From Heterobasidion occidentale (lineage: Eukaryota; Basidiomycota; Agaricomycetes; Russulales; Bondarzewiaceae), in assembly GCA_039111635.1 (NCBI GenBank), contig JBCAQO010000006.1, positions 2,232,001 to 2,296,000 on the forward strand: DNA of 64,000 bases, given 5' to 3'. A program made the position numbers and the translations under genes. Every line of letters begins with the position of its first letter. The first letter of the stretch is position 1. A model generated the notes under the pieces. That model ran no database searches and was not told the DNA's origin. It saw only the letters and a program-made list of their open reading frames with translations. Below, piece after piece: positions 23,298 to 35,659 of this stretch.

Positions 23298-24051
23298 GGC
23301 TGAGTGGCGCGCTCAGTGATCCCGGGGACTTCGAGGTACGAGTCCTGAATGTCTCAAGTTTGAAGTCTATGGGACCAATCAGATCAACCTCACACCAAAA
23401 GCAAACGGGAAAAAAGACCTCGTCCTGATAGCCACTGGACGATGTTTGTGGGATGCCGACGGGAAATGTCCTTTTGAACGTCGAGGCATTATAAGAGACA
23501 CCTTGAGAAGCTGTGAATTGCGCGGAATTGAATCTGTACAAGAGAACAAAGGGAATATGACGCGTGCCGTGGGCGTGTACATTGCTAGAAGAAAAGCACG
23601 TGAGAATCGACGGGGCTGGGAAAGCGTGACTGACGATAGATCCAGAGCATTGGCGAGATCGCGAGGTTGGGAGGAAGGTGATGGAGCAGGATGGAGCGTA
23701 TTGACAAGATGGATCGGGTGGAGTAGACAACAAATGGCACTTTCCGAGGTTGTAAGAAATTCAGCGGTCTACATCGCTCACAGCGTTGCCGTTACTGCCG
23801 CAGCAGGGGACGTATGTAGATTCACTCTTGATTTGCGGGTTTGCGACATAGACCCAAACGCAAGAGCGCCAACGGCCTACGCCTCCTCGCCTTCGGCCAA
23901 AATTCCTAAAAACGTACCTCTTCCAAAAGCACGTATCATGACCGGCAGACGAAAGCTCACAACGCACACACGCTCGCACTTCGCAAAGTCCAACTGATTA
24001 TAGCCCAAGATGATCATCGACATACAACTTTTATCTCCAGCGAGCACACGA
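23298..24051. other. Intergenic, nothing recognised
   Basis: 754 bp between the F-box start and the stop of phosphatase copy 2. It would hold the F-box promoter and the copy 2 3' end. An open plus-strand frame (23446-23997) has no coding character. Confidence 0.4.
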
Positions 24052-26185
24052 TCACGCAGTGCCATTCCTCAGCGCCGGCGGGTACCGCCCGTCCACGATC
24101 GTGTCCGGCACCGGCACCGTGTAGTTCGCAAAGCAATCGAACTGGTAGTCGATCTCCGCGACGCGCTTCTTCAACCCGCTGACGAACTTGTCCAGCGCGC
24201 AGAGGCCGTCCTTGTTTTTCGCGCAGCCCTTGATGCCGGTGAGCGGGACGACGCCGTCGTTGAGGATGAAGCGGATGTGCGTGGGCGTGTCCGAGGCGGG
24301 GCAGGAGAGCACCTGTCCGACGAGGCGCGACGCGAAGGGCGAGATTTGGCTGGTGACCCAGCTCTGGAATGGCACAGGAACGCGCGTGAGATAGCGGTTC
24401 ACCGATACAGGGCGATCAGCCAAGGAAGAAGACGCACCAGGTCCTTCGGGATGTGATCCGTCGGTAGAGGACCGGACCTGGAGAGGCTCGTGAAGTTCAT
24501 GGCCGCGGCGACTGCGTTCCACGATCAGCGATCAACAGTCTAGAAAGAAATCGAATCAGAAACCGACCGGCAGAGATGATGGTGTCGTGCGTGGCATCGA
24601 CGAAGATAGGCTGGTTGAGCGGGAAGGTGAGGTTGCTCGAGACGATGCTCCCGTTCACGGACGTGTCGAAAGATGTGATGCGCGTCTGTGTCAGGCGAGA
24701 GAGAAGCTCTTGAGCCCAGCCAACACCTTGAGCGGCAACCGCGGGGTTTCCAGGACCCCAAGTATACCAGAAGACCAAGTCTGTCAAGAGATATGTCATG
24801 CATCAATGATTGAACGATATCATGGAAGTTGAAGGATGCCGCACCGTAGTAATACTCATAGCCCTTCCATTCATCCTCTGTGAAGAGATTGCAGAAAGCA
24901 GAGTATCCGAGTGCGACCGTCTGATGCGCGAGGAATAATCAGTCAAATTAGTCAAAACACAGGGGAAACCTGTTTTACGAACCTCGTAGGCGCAGAGGGA
25001 CTGCATCGCAAGGATGTCCGTAGAGGTCAAGTTGACGCCCTTCAGGTATTTTGAGAGCCGCTTGGTGGCGGGCACAGTGTAGATTGCACCCCACTTGCCC
25101 GCCTGGACGAATCCAAACTCCTCGACCGCGTTGTTTGAGTTTTCACAGTTGTCGTACGGCGCGAGCGTGCTGTTAAATCCAGCTTCCTCGATCTCGATGA
25201 CCTGGTGGTAGCTGGTCTGGTAGGACTGGACACCGAAGAAACCGGCAGCGAACTGCAAGCTGTCCAAAATCGTCAGCATACTTCCGGTCAATGGCTACAC
25301 TGAGTCGACGTACGCAGAATCGACCATCCGCGCTGAATGAAAGATAAATGTGAATAGATCGACTTCATGGTTGCAAGAGATCCCTCACCTTCCGAGGTCG
25401 TACGGAACACGGGCAAGTCGCTGAAACCCTTGAGCAGCTCACCGTACTTGACCCGGGTACCAACACCGAGGGCATACCTTGTAGCGATTGTTCAGCATAT
25501 TATTTCTTGGAGGGGGAGCTCACTTACAGTTGCTCACGGCCGAAAGGGGTCAAGATCTCAGCACCCAACTTGAACTCCCACGTCGCCAAGAACTTCAAGG
25601 GGCCCGTCGCGTCAAACCCGGCGCCCGCCGACGCGTTGTGCAGCTTCGCAGCAAAATTGGCAGGCGAGGAGCCAGAGGTGGGATACCTAGCTCCGTGACG
25701 GTGGAGCAGATGAACCTGAGTCAGGCCGCACCCTTCGGGCACGAGCTCCGACGCGCCGGGGAGACCGAACTCGGCAGAGTCGACAGAATACATGGGGGAA
25801 AGGTTGCCCCAGTACTTGAGGACGTTGAAGGCGCTGCCCTTGTGGTCAGACGTGTCGGGCCTGACGAGGGGATAGGCATCGTCGATTTTGGCAAGCGAAG
25901 GCGCGGTCGCAACTGCCGCGGCCTCGTCTCCGGCTGCGCGGTGCAACAGAGGGTCAGTGCGTGCGTCAGGACCCGCCGTGAGGGGGAGCACGCACTGGGA
26001 GTGGGTCCTGCGAATCCAACCTGGGAGGCGTCGGGGTAGTTGGGATCCGGGACGGTCGCGGTCACGTTCGCGGGGGGGAACTGGAAGGTGGCGGTCGAGC
26101 CCGCGAAGGACGACGCCTTTTCGCGCGGCCAGACGGAGGCGGAGACGAGCGGGATCGCGCCCAGGAGGACGAGCTTGTGGAACAT
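24052..26185 (-). CDS. Secreted histidine acid phosphatase, phytase-like (copy 2)
   Basis: Paralogue of the 18533-20666 gene with the same architecture. It has a signal peptide (MFHKLVLLGAIPLVSAS), the shared SSFAGSTATFQFPPANVTAT leader, catalytic LLHRHGARYPT near 25690, LGAEILTPFGREQL, a glycosylation-rich middle, the HD dyad in VDATHDTII near 24590, and a C-terminal HIRFILNDG...GLCALDKFV. Both catalytic elements are intact, so it should be active. Genomic lengths are identical (2,134 bp from start to stop) and intron positions look conserved, arguing for a fairly recent duplication followed by insertion or retention of the F-box gene between the copies. Start at 26185 was chosen for the signal peptide. 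An extended TATA run lies about 90 bp upstream. Confidence 0.88.
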
Positions 26186-27997
26186 GTCGTGTCGCGCGCG
26201 CTCTGGCTGGCGAGTCGGGAAGAGGAGAGGGTTGACTCGAGGAGGCAGCGCGAAGCCTCGCAGTGCTAGACTTATATATATATGGAGATGACGTCCGGTC
26301 AGGACCCGCATCAAATGCTCGATGGAAAACGTTCGGCCTATCGTGCGCTGACCGTCACATGGTGTATTGTAAATATTCGAACATGCATAGGGAGACGAAG
26401 GGGTCGAGGTCGATAACGAGAGGGCCAGGGGCGCGTTTGGGCGCGGCCATACCGCTCCATACCGATAGCACGTTTGTCGTTCGTCGTCGCCAGCTGCGAC
26501 GCGGAACTCCAGGGCGCTCCATATCCGGTGTCAATGCGCCCACGTGGGCGAGATGCCTGCCCTAAACTCTCACTCGTATATAACGCCGCCTCGAACATCT
26601 GTTGTTCCCTTAGAACATACTCAGCTAGGATCTATTCTATAGAAACTAACTCGAGTCTCGCATGTTTACACATGCCACATCCTTCAAATCCAGTCGATGA
26701 CCATCGCGCTCACTCGTTTTACTGAGAACATGGCCCTCTTCGGGGGGTCTCGAGGACGTTTGGTTTGTGTTTTGGAGGCGCCTTGTGCTGCCTCTGGGGC
26801 CGAACCAGCGAGTGCGCGTTTGTCTGATGGATTATTTTCAAGGATGATGTTCTCAATGTAGACAGGTGTATTGTTTTAATGAAAATCCATTATCCTCATT
26901 GCTATAGATTCTTGGTTTGACAGTTTTCCACTGAGATATTTGTAAGACTAATGCAGAGGAAATCTTGCATTGCAACATGAAGTTGTGGTGAGTGAAAGAG
27001 CAAAATCTGAGATTGATGGAAAGACTTCCGAAAAGTGAATGGTGTAACAGTTGTTTGTGGCCAATGATGCTTTTGCACAACTCGAATTTGATGCTCATAA
27101 GTCACAGAACATATACCGTGCTTGAAACATGGAGCAAGTTGGTATTATGCCCCGAAAGTACATGTTGTCGCCGCCGGAGGGACTGCCACTGACGTCCGCT
27201 GCGTACCCATGTCAGAGAGCGGTTTGAGATCGGTCTCGGAGGTGTGGCGCAGTGTGGCGCGCAAGATCGGACAGAGACGGGGAGGACACAGTTGGATATG
27301 GTTTCATTATGGAGCTAGGACTACCAGCGGCCAGCGTGGCTTCGTCGGTCCTATTCAGCTTCACGAGTTATTCAGGGCTACTCACTCACTTGAACGACAC
27401 ACGCACCTCATGTAGTGCTATGTGCACAGGAACCACCCACGCGAGGACAATGCGGGCTGGCGCTGGAGCGGCAGCGAGTCCCTTCTGACCATAGGCGCTT
27501 AGAGTCACGCAGGGCCACAAATGGAGAGTCGTTAGTGTGTGGACATCAACAGGAAATGTATCGGCTTGATGGGATCATGGCTTGGTGGTCCTGTCATGTC
27601 AGGAAGATGGGGCCAAGTTGAGCATATTAATGTAGATTTTGGCGCGTTGTCGGGATATATATTGCGCGTAATCGATGGTGGCGTCGCCGAGTTAACTATA
27701 CCCATCCTGGTGGGAGATGAAGTCATGTGGAGACTGGACAGTGGGAGAGGGGAGGAGCGAGGGGGTGAGAGCAAGAGGGTGGAGTGAGTCTGCGATGGGA
27801 TCTTGGGTCGGACGATTAGATTAGATCGGGTGGGGGACGAGTCGGGCTTGGTGCGCAGTGGGTGTCTGAGATCTCCCAACTGCACGGACCGTTTTCGTTC
27901 TGTTTTTTTCTCGCGCAGGCCGCGACGCTGGTGAGAATTCACGACCGGGAGAATTGGGTGATGGTGGTGTAGTTCTCGAGCGCTTCCCAGAGTCTTC
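26186..27997. other. Intergenic, with A/T-rich block
   Basis: 1.8 kb without a supportable gene. 26780-27130 is markedly A/T-richer than its surroundings. Short minus-strand ORFs there (26853-27105) have no coding character. The 27532-28170 minus-strand frame is antisense to the promoter of the next gene. The TATA element of phosphatase copy 2 is listed separately. Confidence 0.4.
26272..26284 (-). promoter_or_regulatory. TATA box of phosphatase copy 2
   Basis: An alternating TA run (CCATATATATATA on the minus strand) 87-99 bp upstream of the start codon at 26185, well placed for a core promoter. Confidence 0.55.
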
Positions 27998-30985
27998 ATG
28001 TGCTGGCCCTTCCGACCTTCTTTACCTCTTGGGACACCTTTCCGCCTCGTTGTCGCCTTCGTCGCGTGCCCCGCTACAGCAAGCGCCATTGCTGTACCCC
28101 TCATTATCAAAACCTTTGCCGTCCCCGATTCCGGCCCCTGGTCCCCCTTCCTTTTTCTTCCTCCTCCCATCCCCCTTCCCGCCTTTCCTTCCCGTCTGTC
28201 CTCTGCTCACTCCGTAGCATGCATGGCTGACTCCTTCCAGCTTGTCATCGACGATACATCCCCTACCATTTCTTTTTTTCCTTTCCCCGACACCCTCGGC
28301 ATCCCGGACCTCTTCTCCGGCTGGAATCCATATTACACGGGCTCTGGCTTTGCGTCCACTCTCGGCCAGCAAGGCGTAGGCGACAGTCTGCACATCACGT
28401 CCCTCGATGGTGCCGCTCTTTCTATTCAGTGGTCAGGTATGTGTGCCTCTCTCTCCTTGTCTAGATAACGCGACGAACGTCCCCGTAGGTACTGGTATTC
28501 AACTATTCGGTAATGTCACCTCGGTCACGTATGACCTCTCCCTCGACGGACAGACAAATTCTTCCATCTCCTCCTTTTCCTCCGACCCCACCCTCCTAGC
28601 ATCCTACAGCCAGCTCTCCGATGCCCAGCACACGCTTTCACTCAGAGTCCACAATCCCAACAATTCGACATCCTCACTGATGGTCATTGACAAAGCTGTC
28701 ATCACGATCCCCACTGAATTGCAAAAGTACGTATGCCTCGCGCTCCGCCCATGTCGGACTACTGATGTCCATCAACCATGCTTTCAGCGCTACCGTGAAG
28801 TCCAATGTTCTCGACGACACGAGCCTTGCCTTTACGGGTGAGTGGTCATTTCAGGAGAACAGCGCCGTGTCGCCGCTGGACAGCACTTTCCACACATCCA
28901 CAAACAGCGGGGATCGCTTCGAACTCCAATTCAACGGTACGCGTCCCGTCCTATTCTCGACCCTGTGTGAACACGCCCCACACGCCTTGCTGCTTTCGGC
29001 TCATACAGTCTCACGATCGCATCAGGCTCTGCAGTGTCCGTTTCCGGTTATCGAAATTTCGATTCCGGGCACTACACGGTCAACTTGGATGGCGCGGACG
29101 TCGTGGAGTACAACGGCCAGTCATCCTGGACGGAGCCTACCATGCTCTTTTTTCAGACAGGACTTGACCCGGACGTCACGCATGATTTGAGGATCACGAA
29201 CAATGAAAATCGCTTACTTGCCATTGGCGCTGTCAATATCACAACCGTTTCAGGTATACGTCTGTGAGTTTCACGTCCGCGCATCCTGCTCGCGTACCAA
29301 GCCCGCTGACGCCCGGTCCTCTTGCCTCTTGCCCCCACAGCATGAGTTCGTTCTCGTCGCGTTCTGGTCTGTCTCGGGGTACGATTGCGGCCATCGTCGT
29401 TGCGGCTCTCCTCGGCCTGGTCATCGGATGCCTGGCCATATTCTTCTTCCTCCGCTACCGCCGACGCGTGATATCGCACCGTCAGCGATCTTTTTCTCCT
29501 TCTGGAAGAGGTGGCGAGGATCACACGGGGGGTGTGCTCGACATTGGGCCCGGGGGTGGAGATGGACACAGTCACCATGATGACAAAGGCAAGGAACCTG
29601 CGCACGAAGGCAGCCTCAGCTTCACGCTCGACCTTCCAATCCAGTCGAACCCGAACAACCCTTCCTCGCAGCGCGGATACTCAGAAGACGGCGTGCAGGG
29701 AATCCCGCGCAGCCCCACGGTTTCGCTCGTGCGTCCGCAGGTCGCGCACGCACGCGACTCGAGTCGTGGGGTGCTCCTGATCGAGTCCCCCGTGGAGAGC
29801 CCACGCCTCGAGATGCAAGAGCACAGCCCTTTCCACATCGAGTTTGCCACGAGGAGCAGGGAAGGGAGTGCCGATGGTCAGCTTTCCGCGCGGCGCTCGC
29901 ACGGCGGAGGGCTGCCCTCGACGCCGACCTTGCCGCAGGCTTCCCTCCCACACGTGAACATCATCGGGAGCAGTCCCGGCGCCTCGCATCGTGAAGGGTC
30001 GAGCGACGACAACCGTAACACCGTTTACTCCTTCCTCGATATCTCGCCCGAGTCGTCGCTCCGCGGGCCCCCATCTGTCGCACAGTCTTCGTCATCCTCG
30101 TCCGACGCGCGCAACCGGGTGAGCCAAATGAGCGAGCAGAGCTATGCACCGGATCGCCCAATATCGTTGGGCTTCGCGTTTGACTACCACCGCAGTATGC
30201 CGGCATTGATGCCTGCGAGGGGAGTATCGCCGATTCCTGCATCACCACCCCCAGGGTCTTTGGCCACCATCCGGCCGCTTCCCAGGCTGCCAATGTCTCC
30301 TCTGCGAGCAGAGACAGATGTATCAACTGGGTCGTCCATGACACCACAACCACATTCACAGTCACAATTTTCCCTCCAGCCAGAGCACCCGCCCGTTCTC
30401 CGCGTCCAAACCGTCCTATCTCCGCCCACTCGACGTCCCCGCTCCCTCTCCGCCTCCGCCGCAGCCGCGACGTCCGGTGCACTTTCTTCCGGTAACACCG
30501 CGAACATCATGTTCCACTCGCCCCTGCAGGTGCAAGTCCGCCGCTCCGCCAACCTCGACGCCGCCTCTCCCACCGACAGCATCCCCGTCACGGTCTCGGA
30601 CATCCACTTCCGCCACTCATCGGACGAGAACACAGACGACATGGAGTCGCCCAGCCGCCGCACGAGCGCCTCGCGCCCCGGCCACCCGCCGCTGCCGCAG
30701 CGCGAGTACGCCTCGCCGTTCATCGTGCAGAAGCTGCTCGGCCCGCAAGCGATTCAGGCGCGCCCGGGGCAGGGCTACGAGCCCGGGTCGACCCCCGCGC
30801 CGGGCTCGGGGCGGCCGCTGCTGGGATCGGGGTCTGGGCACGCGTCGAGGCCGAGCCAGTCGACGCTGCGGCCGCACCAGCCGCACCAGCGGCAGGCCTC
30901 TGGGCAGGTCAGGGCGGCGGGCGAGAGCGAGGAGTCGCTGTCGAGCCCGCGCTTTGCGCCTGGGCTGGGCAGACCGGATTGGTAG
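27998..30985 (+). CDS. Single-pass membrane protein with two beta-rich extracellular domains
   Basis: Exon junctions with clean phases join the ectodomain from FQLVIDDTSPTI to ITTVSG. It contains two galactose-binding-like beta repeats: the first with NPYYTGSGFASTLGQQG and ITSLDGAALSIQWSGTGIQLFG, the second with WSFQENSAVSPLDSTFHT and AVSVSGYRNFDSGHYTVNLDG. Several NxS/T sites suit secretion. One transmembrane helix follows (GTIAAIVVAALLGLVIGCLAIFFFLRYRRR), then a cytoplasmic tail of about 500 residues rich in Ser, Pro and Arg. This architecture is common in mushroom genomes and uncharacterised; a cell-surface sensor is a guess. The start is uncertain: ATG at 27998 gives a hydrophobic N-terminal segment that could be a signal peptide, ATG at 28223 (MADSFQLVID) does not. 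The donor after TTVSGIRL (GTGAGT near 29273) was preferred because the nearer one breaks frame. Confidence 0.78.
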
Positions 30986-31794
30986 TGGGAGGGCGGGCGG
31001 GGTGCGCGCGATGCTTGAGTTCTCTTTGGGTTTGTGATGATGAGCATGGCGTCGCTGAGCGGACGGACGGGCGGGTGTGCATGCGTGTAATGGATACTGT
31101 TGTTTTGTATGTTTTCGCGTTCAATGCTGTCGCTGACCCTGCTGGAGCTCAGTCTCTGTAAGTTACGAACTTTGTGGGATCCTTGGCCTTGTTGTGTGTA
31201 CTAACCACGTCCTCCGCTCATTCACGGCTATCCCCAGTCCCATTTCGCGCTCTCTAACTTCCTTTGGCATTCATTTCATCGCGCATTCCCCTTTCTTCTC
31301 TGGCACTTATACCCATAGTAGCCGCCGCCGACAGGCATTGTATACTTAGACCATTTATCTTCCCACCTATACTTGTACTTCCGGCTTTTGCCACCTTTTT
31401 TTGCGACATTTTCTTCAATCGCACAAGGTTATAGCTTATTTTTTTCCGGCTGTTGGCCGTTCTTTCACATGGGTACGATCTACTTGGGATTTTCTTTCAT
31501 GATCAGCATTTGTCGCCTCGCGCTCTGCATCCGTTGGCAACGGGGAGCACCGTTATGTGGGCCTCGAGGCATGAATTGCATCTCTCATCGGGTTCGAAAA
31601 CCCAATCTGCATCTGGCAATGTCCGGTAGCTTCTCTCTGAATGCGACTAGCACTGAGCGTTGAGCGCCGAGAGAAGACGGGGTCGATCAAGACAATAAAT
31701 TATCACTAGACAGGTTCTTGATCTTCTACGCGCCTCGCTGCAGCCGCTCGACACACACCGTCGACGAGCGCGCCGAGACGCCCGCGCGGGATCA
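30986..31794. other. Convergent 3' region
   Basis: 809 bp between the stops of the membrane protein (plus) and VPS53 (minus). It is T-rich around 31350-31500. A GGGTTCGAAAACCC palindrome at about 31590 was considered as a tRNA T-arm and rejected. Confidence 0.4.
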
Positions 31795-34700
31795 TCACGA
31801 GGGCGGCGCCGTGTCCCTCCGCAGCCCAAAGCTCACGAACCTCCGAAAGTCCGAGAACACCTCCCGCTTCCCCGCCGGCGCGTGCCCGTCCGCGCGCGGG
31901 GGCGTCTCCGCGCCCGACGGCGTCCCGCTCAGCGGCGGCGAGCTGAGCGCGGCGAGGATGCCCTCCGCAGGGCCGGGGCCCGCGAGCAGCCCGGGCAGCG
32001 AGACGCGGCTGCCGCCGGGGGAGGACGTCTGCAGCTGCAGCACCGTGCCGCTCGCGGGCGGGTCCATGTCCAGCGAGGAAAGGAAGGACGTCTGCTCGAG
32101 TTCTGGCTTCGTACTCGTGCTTGTGACGAAAGAGTCGAGGAGATCGTTCTGCTCGTTGCGCGACGTTCCCTTGAGGTCGAGGATCTGCGATGATGTTCGC
32201 GTGAGAAATCGTGGATATCTCGGGGTTAGGCGCGGAGAGAGAGAGGCCGGCGTCCTCGAGACGCGCTCGGAGCAAAAATATGGATTTGGAATAGAAATTT
32301 AATCACCTTTTGGAAGTTGGAAAATGAAGCATCGCCGATAAGCAGCGTATAGTTCAATATGAAGCCCTCCGCAGGATCCTATCAAAGTCCCGGAGAAGAG
32401 GCGGATCGATAATCATAGAGGTTAGCAACAAATTCATCAATATAGGAGACACAGAAGGCGCAAGCTAGGAACGGGAGGCAAAGATGCACGGACCTGAGGC
32501 GTCACAATGACTTTAAGCAACGATTCAAGCCGCTGCGTGCTCTTCGTGATACTCCGTGTGTACCTTGCGATTTCAGGTCCCGTCAATAGATGATGCATAC
32601 CTGGAGAAGAAGTGATCTGAAACGCCGACATACCCAGACGTCGTTAACGGCTCTCCAGGCAGTTTCAACAAGCATCCTTTCAGTGTTGATAGGTCGATCA
32701 GCAACTGACCGTGGGCGATGTCGGAAATGGCATTAGCCAGGTGGATCTATAACAAACACTCCAACCGAGAATCCACGTACCTGCTCGGCCCCGTTCTCTC
32801 TCAGCGGTCGACTCCTCACAAGCGCATTGGTAAATCTCGCGATGACCAAGCTAGAGATTCGAGTATTTGTCGGCGACGATCGGGCGCGTCAGCATCGCTG
32901 TCTCCATTTCCCTAGGGTGCGGCCAACATCTAAAAGACTCCACGCACCTGGCTGCCTTATCGAAGAAGTTCCGAACGTACTTCTTGCCCTCCACAAGTGG
33001 GCGCACGGCCTCCGCGACGACCTCGAGCCCGCGAACCAGCTCGTCGACGAATGCCGACTGGCCAGTGACGTGTTCGTTCTGCGCACCCCAGTTCATGCGC
33101 GCGAGCGCCTGCAGTGCAGGCTCGCACGCTGCTTCCAGCTCGCGCAAGAGGAGCAAGATCGCGCTCGATGCGACACTGGAAACGCCACATGATATATTAA
33201 CCATCGCGCTCATGATTCGACTCGATCCTTGATCCGCAAGATAGGAGGGGCGAGAAAACACGGACCTCATGAAGAGCTCGCATTCAGCCTGTAGTGATAT
33301 CTTCTCCTTGTATTGTCCAGAGACTTTCTCACGCACTTTCTCCTCGAGCTACACAGTCGAACGGGCTCATGGATTGACGGGGTGGTTTTAGGCGGAGAAG
33401 AACACTGCACACTCACCTCCTGGGCGGTTGTCTGGCAGTAGTCCGCGGTGTTGATGATCAGACACGCGTTCTTCACCTCGTTGATATCCCACCGTGCATC
33501 GGTAGATCGACGGCCCTGAAGTGTGAACCTGATTTGCGTACCCTGAATATCACCAAACATCTGCGAATTGGTGAGCGGCGCACTTTTTCTTGTTGGCCAT
33601 CAATATCTCCTCTGACGTATCGATGGAAATGGCATTAGTCTAGGGTATTTGGTCAGGTTACCAGACATCTTTCGCAGATACGCACCTGCATATACCCGTA
33701 ACCACTTACGGAACACCTCGCACAGGTCGAAAAGAGGTTTCCCGGTCGACAGCTTGGCACAGCCTTCTAGCGTCTGCCCGTAGAAATAGAACAACTCGGT
33801 GGAAGAGGGGAGCACGCTCGCCGTAGGTGCGTCGCCATCCTCGGATGCTGTTGTGCTCTGCGCCGTATCTAATGAAACCCGAGAGCGAGAGGCGCGATGG
33901 GCAGCGAGCATGTCGGCAATAGATCTAAATGTATGGCGTAAGTCGCCATAGGAAAGTCGCGTGAGCCAACATACTTGTCTTGTGCGTCGACGTATACTCC
34001 CATGTGGGGATCAAAGGCAGAGCTGATGGACTGCAATGGACGCGTTGGTGTGGTTGAGGTAGCCTGGAGAATTTCATGGAACTGTTAAGCAAAGAGTACA
34101 AGTATGTCAGATCGCCCTGAAGACTCTACGCGCCAAAGGAACCTTACCGGCGTGGCAAATTTCCGCGCCATCGACAGTTCGAAGTCCTTCGTCTGCTGTA
34201 ACGCGTCGAGGAGCATACTAACGGTGAGATCTTTGCCCGCTTTAGACAATAACGCTGTCATATCGCCTCTACCACACCCGCCGATCACATTAATTGAGTA
34301 TTCCCGGGCGATATAATTGGCACCCACCGAGTGATATCGACGAACCCGCCAACGAGCCACCAGCCAACGCGCCACTCCTCCAAAAATGCGCGTCCAAGAC
34401 CACCTTCGTGCATACTCAGCAGTCGTCTGAACCACGCGAAGCGCCGCGCGATGTTGTCCAACTGGCCCGCCTCGTCTGTCAACCGGAAGACGCGCCGATA
34501 TTCGGCCAGAAGCTGCGCGGTATATCGCTCTGTGAGTGCTATGCGAACATCGGCGCCTAGAATATCTGCGGCAGCGCTGGCATTGGTGATCGTGTGCGGT
34601 TTGGGGGCGGAAGAACTTTGGAGATAGCTTTCGTAAAGTTTTGTTAGACGAACGGGATGGAGATGAGGAGAGTATTGCAGAAGGGGAGGGAAACGTACTA

Positions 34701-35566
34701 AGCGTCGAAGTCAGCTTCAATCATGGTCCTGATTTGACCTTGAATTGCTTGTATATGCCTCCACAACTGCGCGATACGTGGGACGGAGGTATAAGGCTTG
34801 AAAGACGTGGAGATCTGCTTGACGGCCTAGGAAGTATATGAGCATGGTTCTTCATTCGTGTGCAGCTCAAACGCACTGCAAGGCTCTGGGTGATTTCCGC
34901 GTACTTCCTGTCCTTGACATAGTCCTCGAGCTGAGAAAGCGCGTTCACTGCGAGAGGTGACGGGTGGTCAGAACCCACACAGTATTCGGGCAGCTAGAAT
35001 ATGGTACCGAGCATCTGCAAGCGCTTGAGTGTGGTCATGCTTAGAATCAGATTCTTTTTCGCGAGGTCGAGGACTTGTATGTCTTGTGTGATGTTGCGGA
35101 CGATGGCTTCTGACTCCGTCGCCTTCTCCCTGATGCGTGACATCTGCCCAAGAAGGTCCTTTGATGTGGTAGATGAATTGGTGTTATAGCAGTGCTAGAG
35201 AAATGACGCGCACAGAGATCATTTCCTGGATGAGCTGCATCTTATTCGGGTCCTGCTGCAGCCTCAGCTCCTCTTGCAGTGCAGTAATCTCATCCCGAAC
35301 GTCCTGCTCATCCTGCGTGAGACGCGCCTGGACAGCGTCTATCTGACCCAGCGATGCCTCTGCACACACTTGTGAGCCTCTACCCCAAACGCAAAGAGAC
35401 TGAACGCGGTACCATCGGGAAAGTATCTGTTGAGAACGTCGACGGAGTTGAAGTCATCCGTGAGCGCGTCGAGAGGGTCGGAGTCCGGACCTGGATGTAT
35501 ATCAAGAACGCGCTGTATTGAAAGAATGAGTTCGTGGGGAAGCTCCTCGTTGGCCTGTCTGTACAT
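31795..35566 (-). CDS. VPS53: VPS53, subunit of the GARP/EARP vesicle-tethering complex
   Basis: Many short exons on the minus strand. The N-terminus (MYRQANEELPHELILSIQRV, then DDFNSVDVLNRYFPDGTAF) and the coiled-coil block that follows (QARLTQDEQDVRDEITALQ, NITQDIQVLDLAKKNLILS, LSQLEDYVKDRKYAEITQSL) are the Vps53 amino-terminal domain. Downstream come FYFYGQTLEGCAKLSTGKPL, CLIINTADYCQTTAQE, FVDELVRGLEVVAEAV and FFDKAARCVESFR, in the order expected for the protein. The C-terminus is Ser/Pro-rich and ends RRDTAPPS. GARP tethers endosome-derived vesicles at the trans-Golgi network for SNARE recycling. The start at 35566 is the nearest in-frame ATG. It is divergent from the MBIP-like gene, with only 93 bp between start codons, so the promoters must overlap. 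Confidence 0.88.
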
Positions 35567-35659
35567 GAAGGCCGAGTCGACACGGTGCAGCTCTGAAGGG
35601 CGCGGTCGACCATTACATAATCGTAGTGCACTTCATTCGCAGCCTTGACCTCTTCGTCC

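Noticed and set aside
31520..31610. tRNA gene suggested by GGGTTCGAAAACCC
   Set aside because: The apparent T-arm has only a partial stem and there is no matching acceptor stem, D-arm or A-box upstream.
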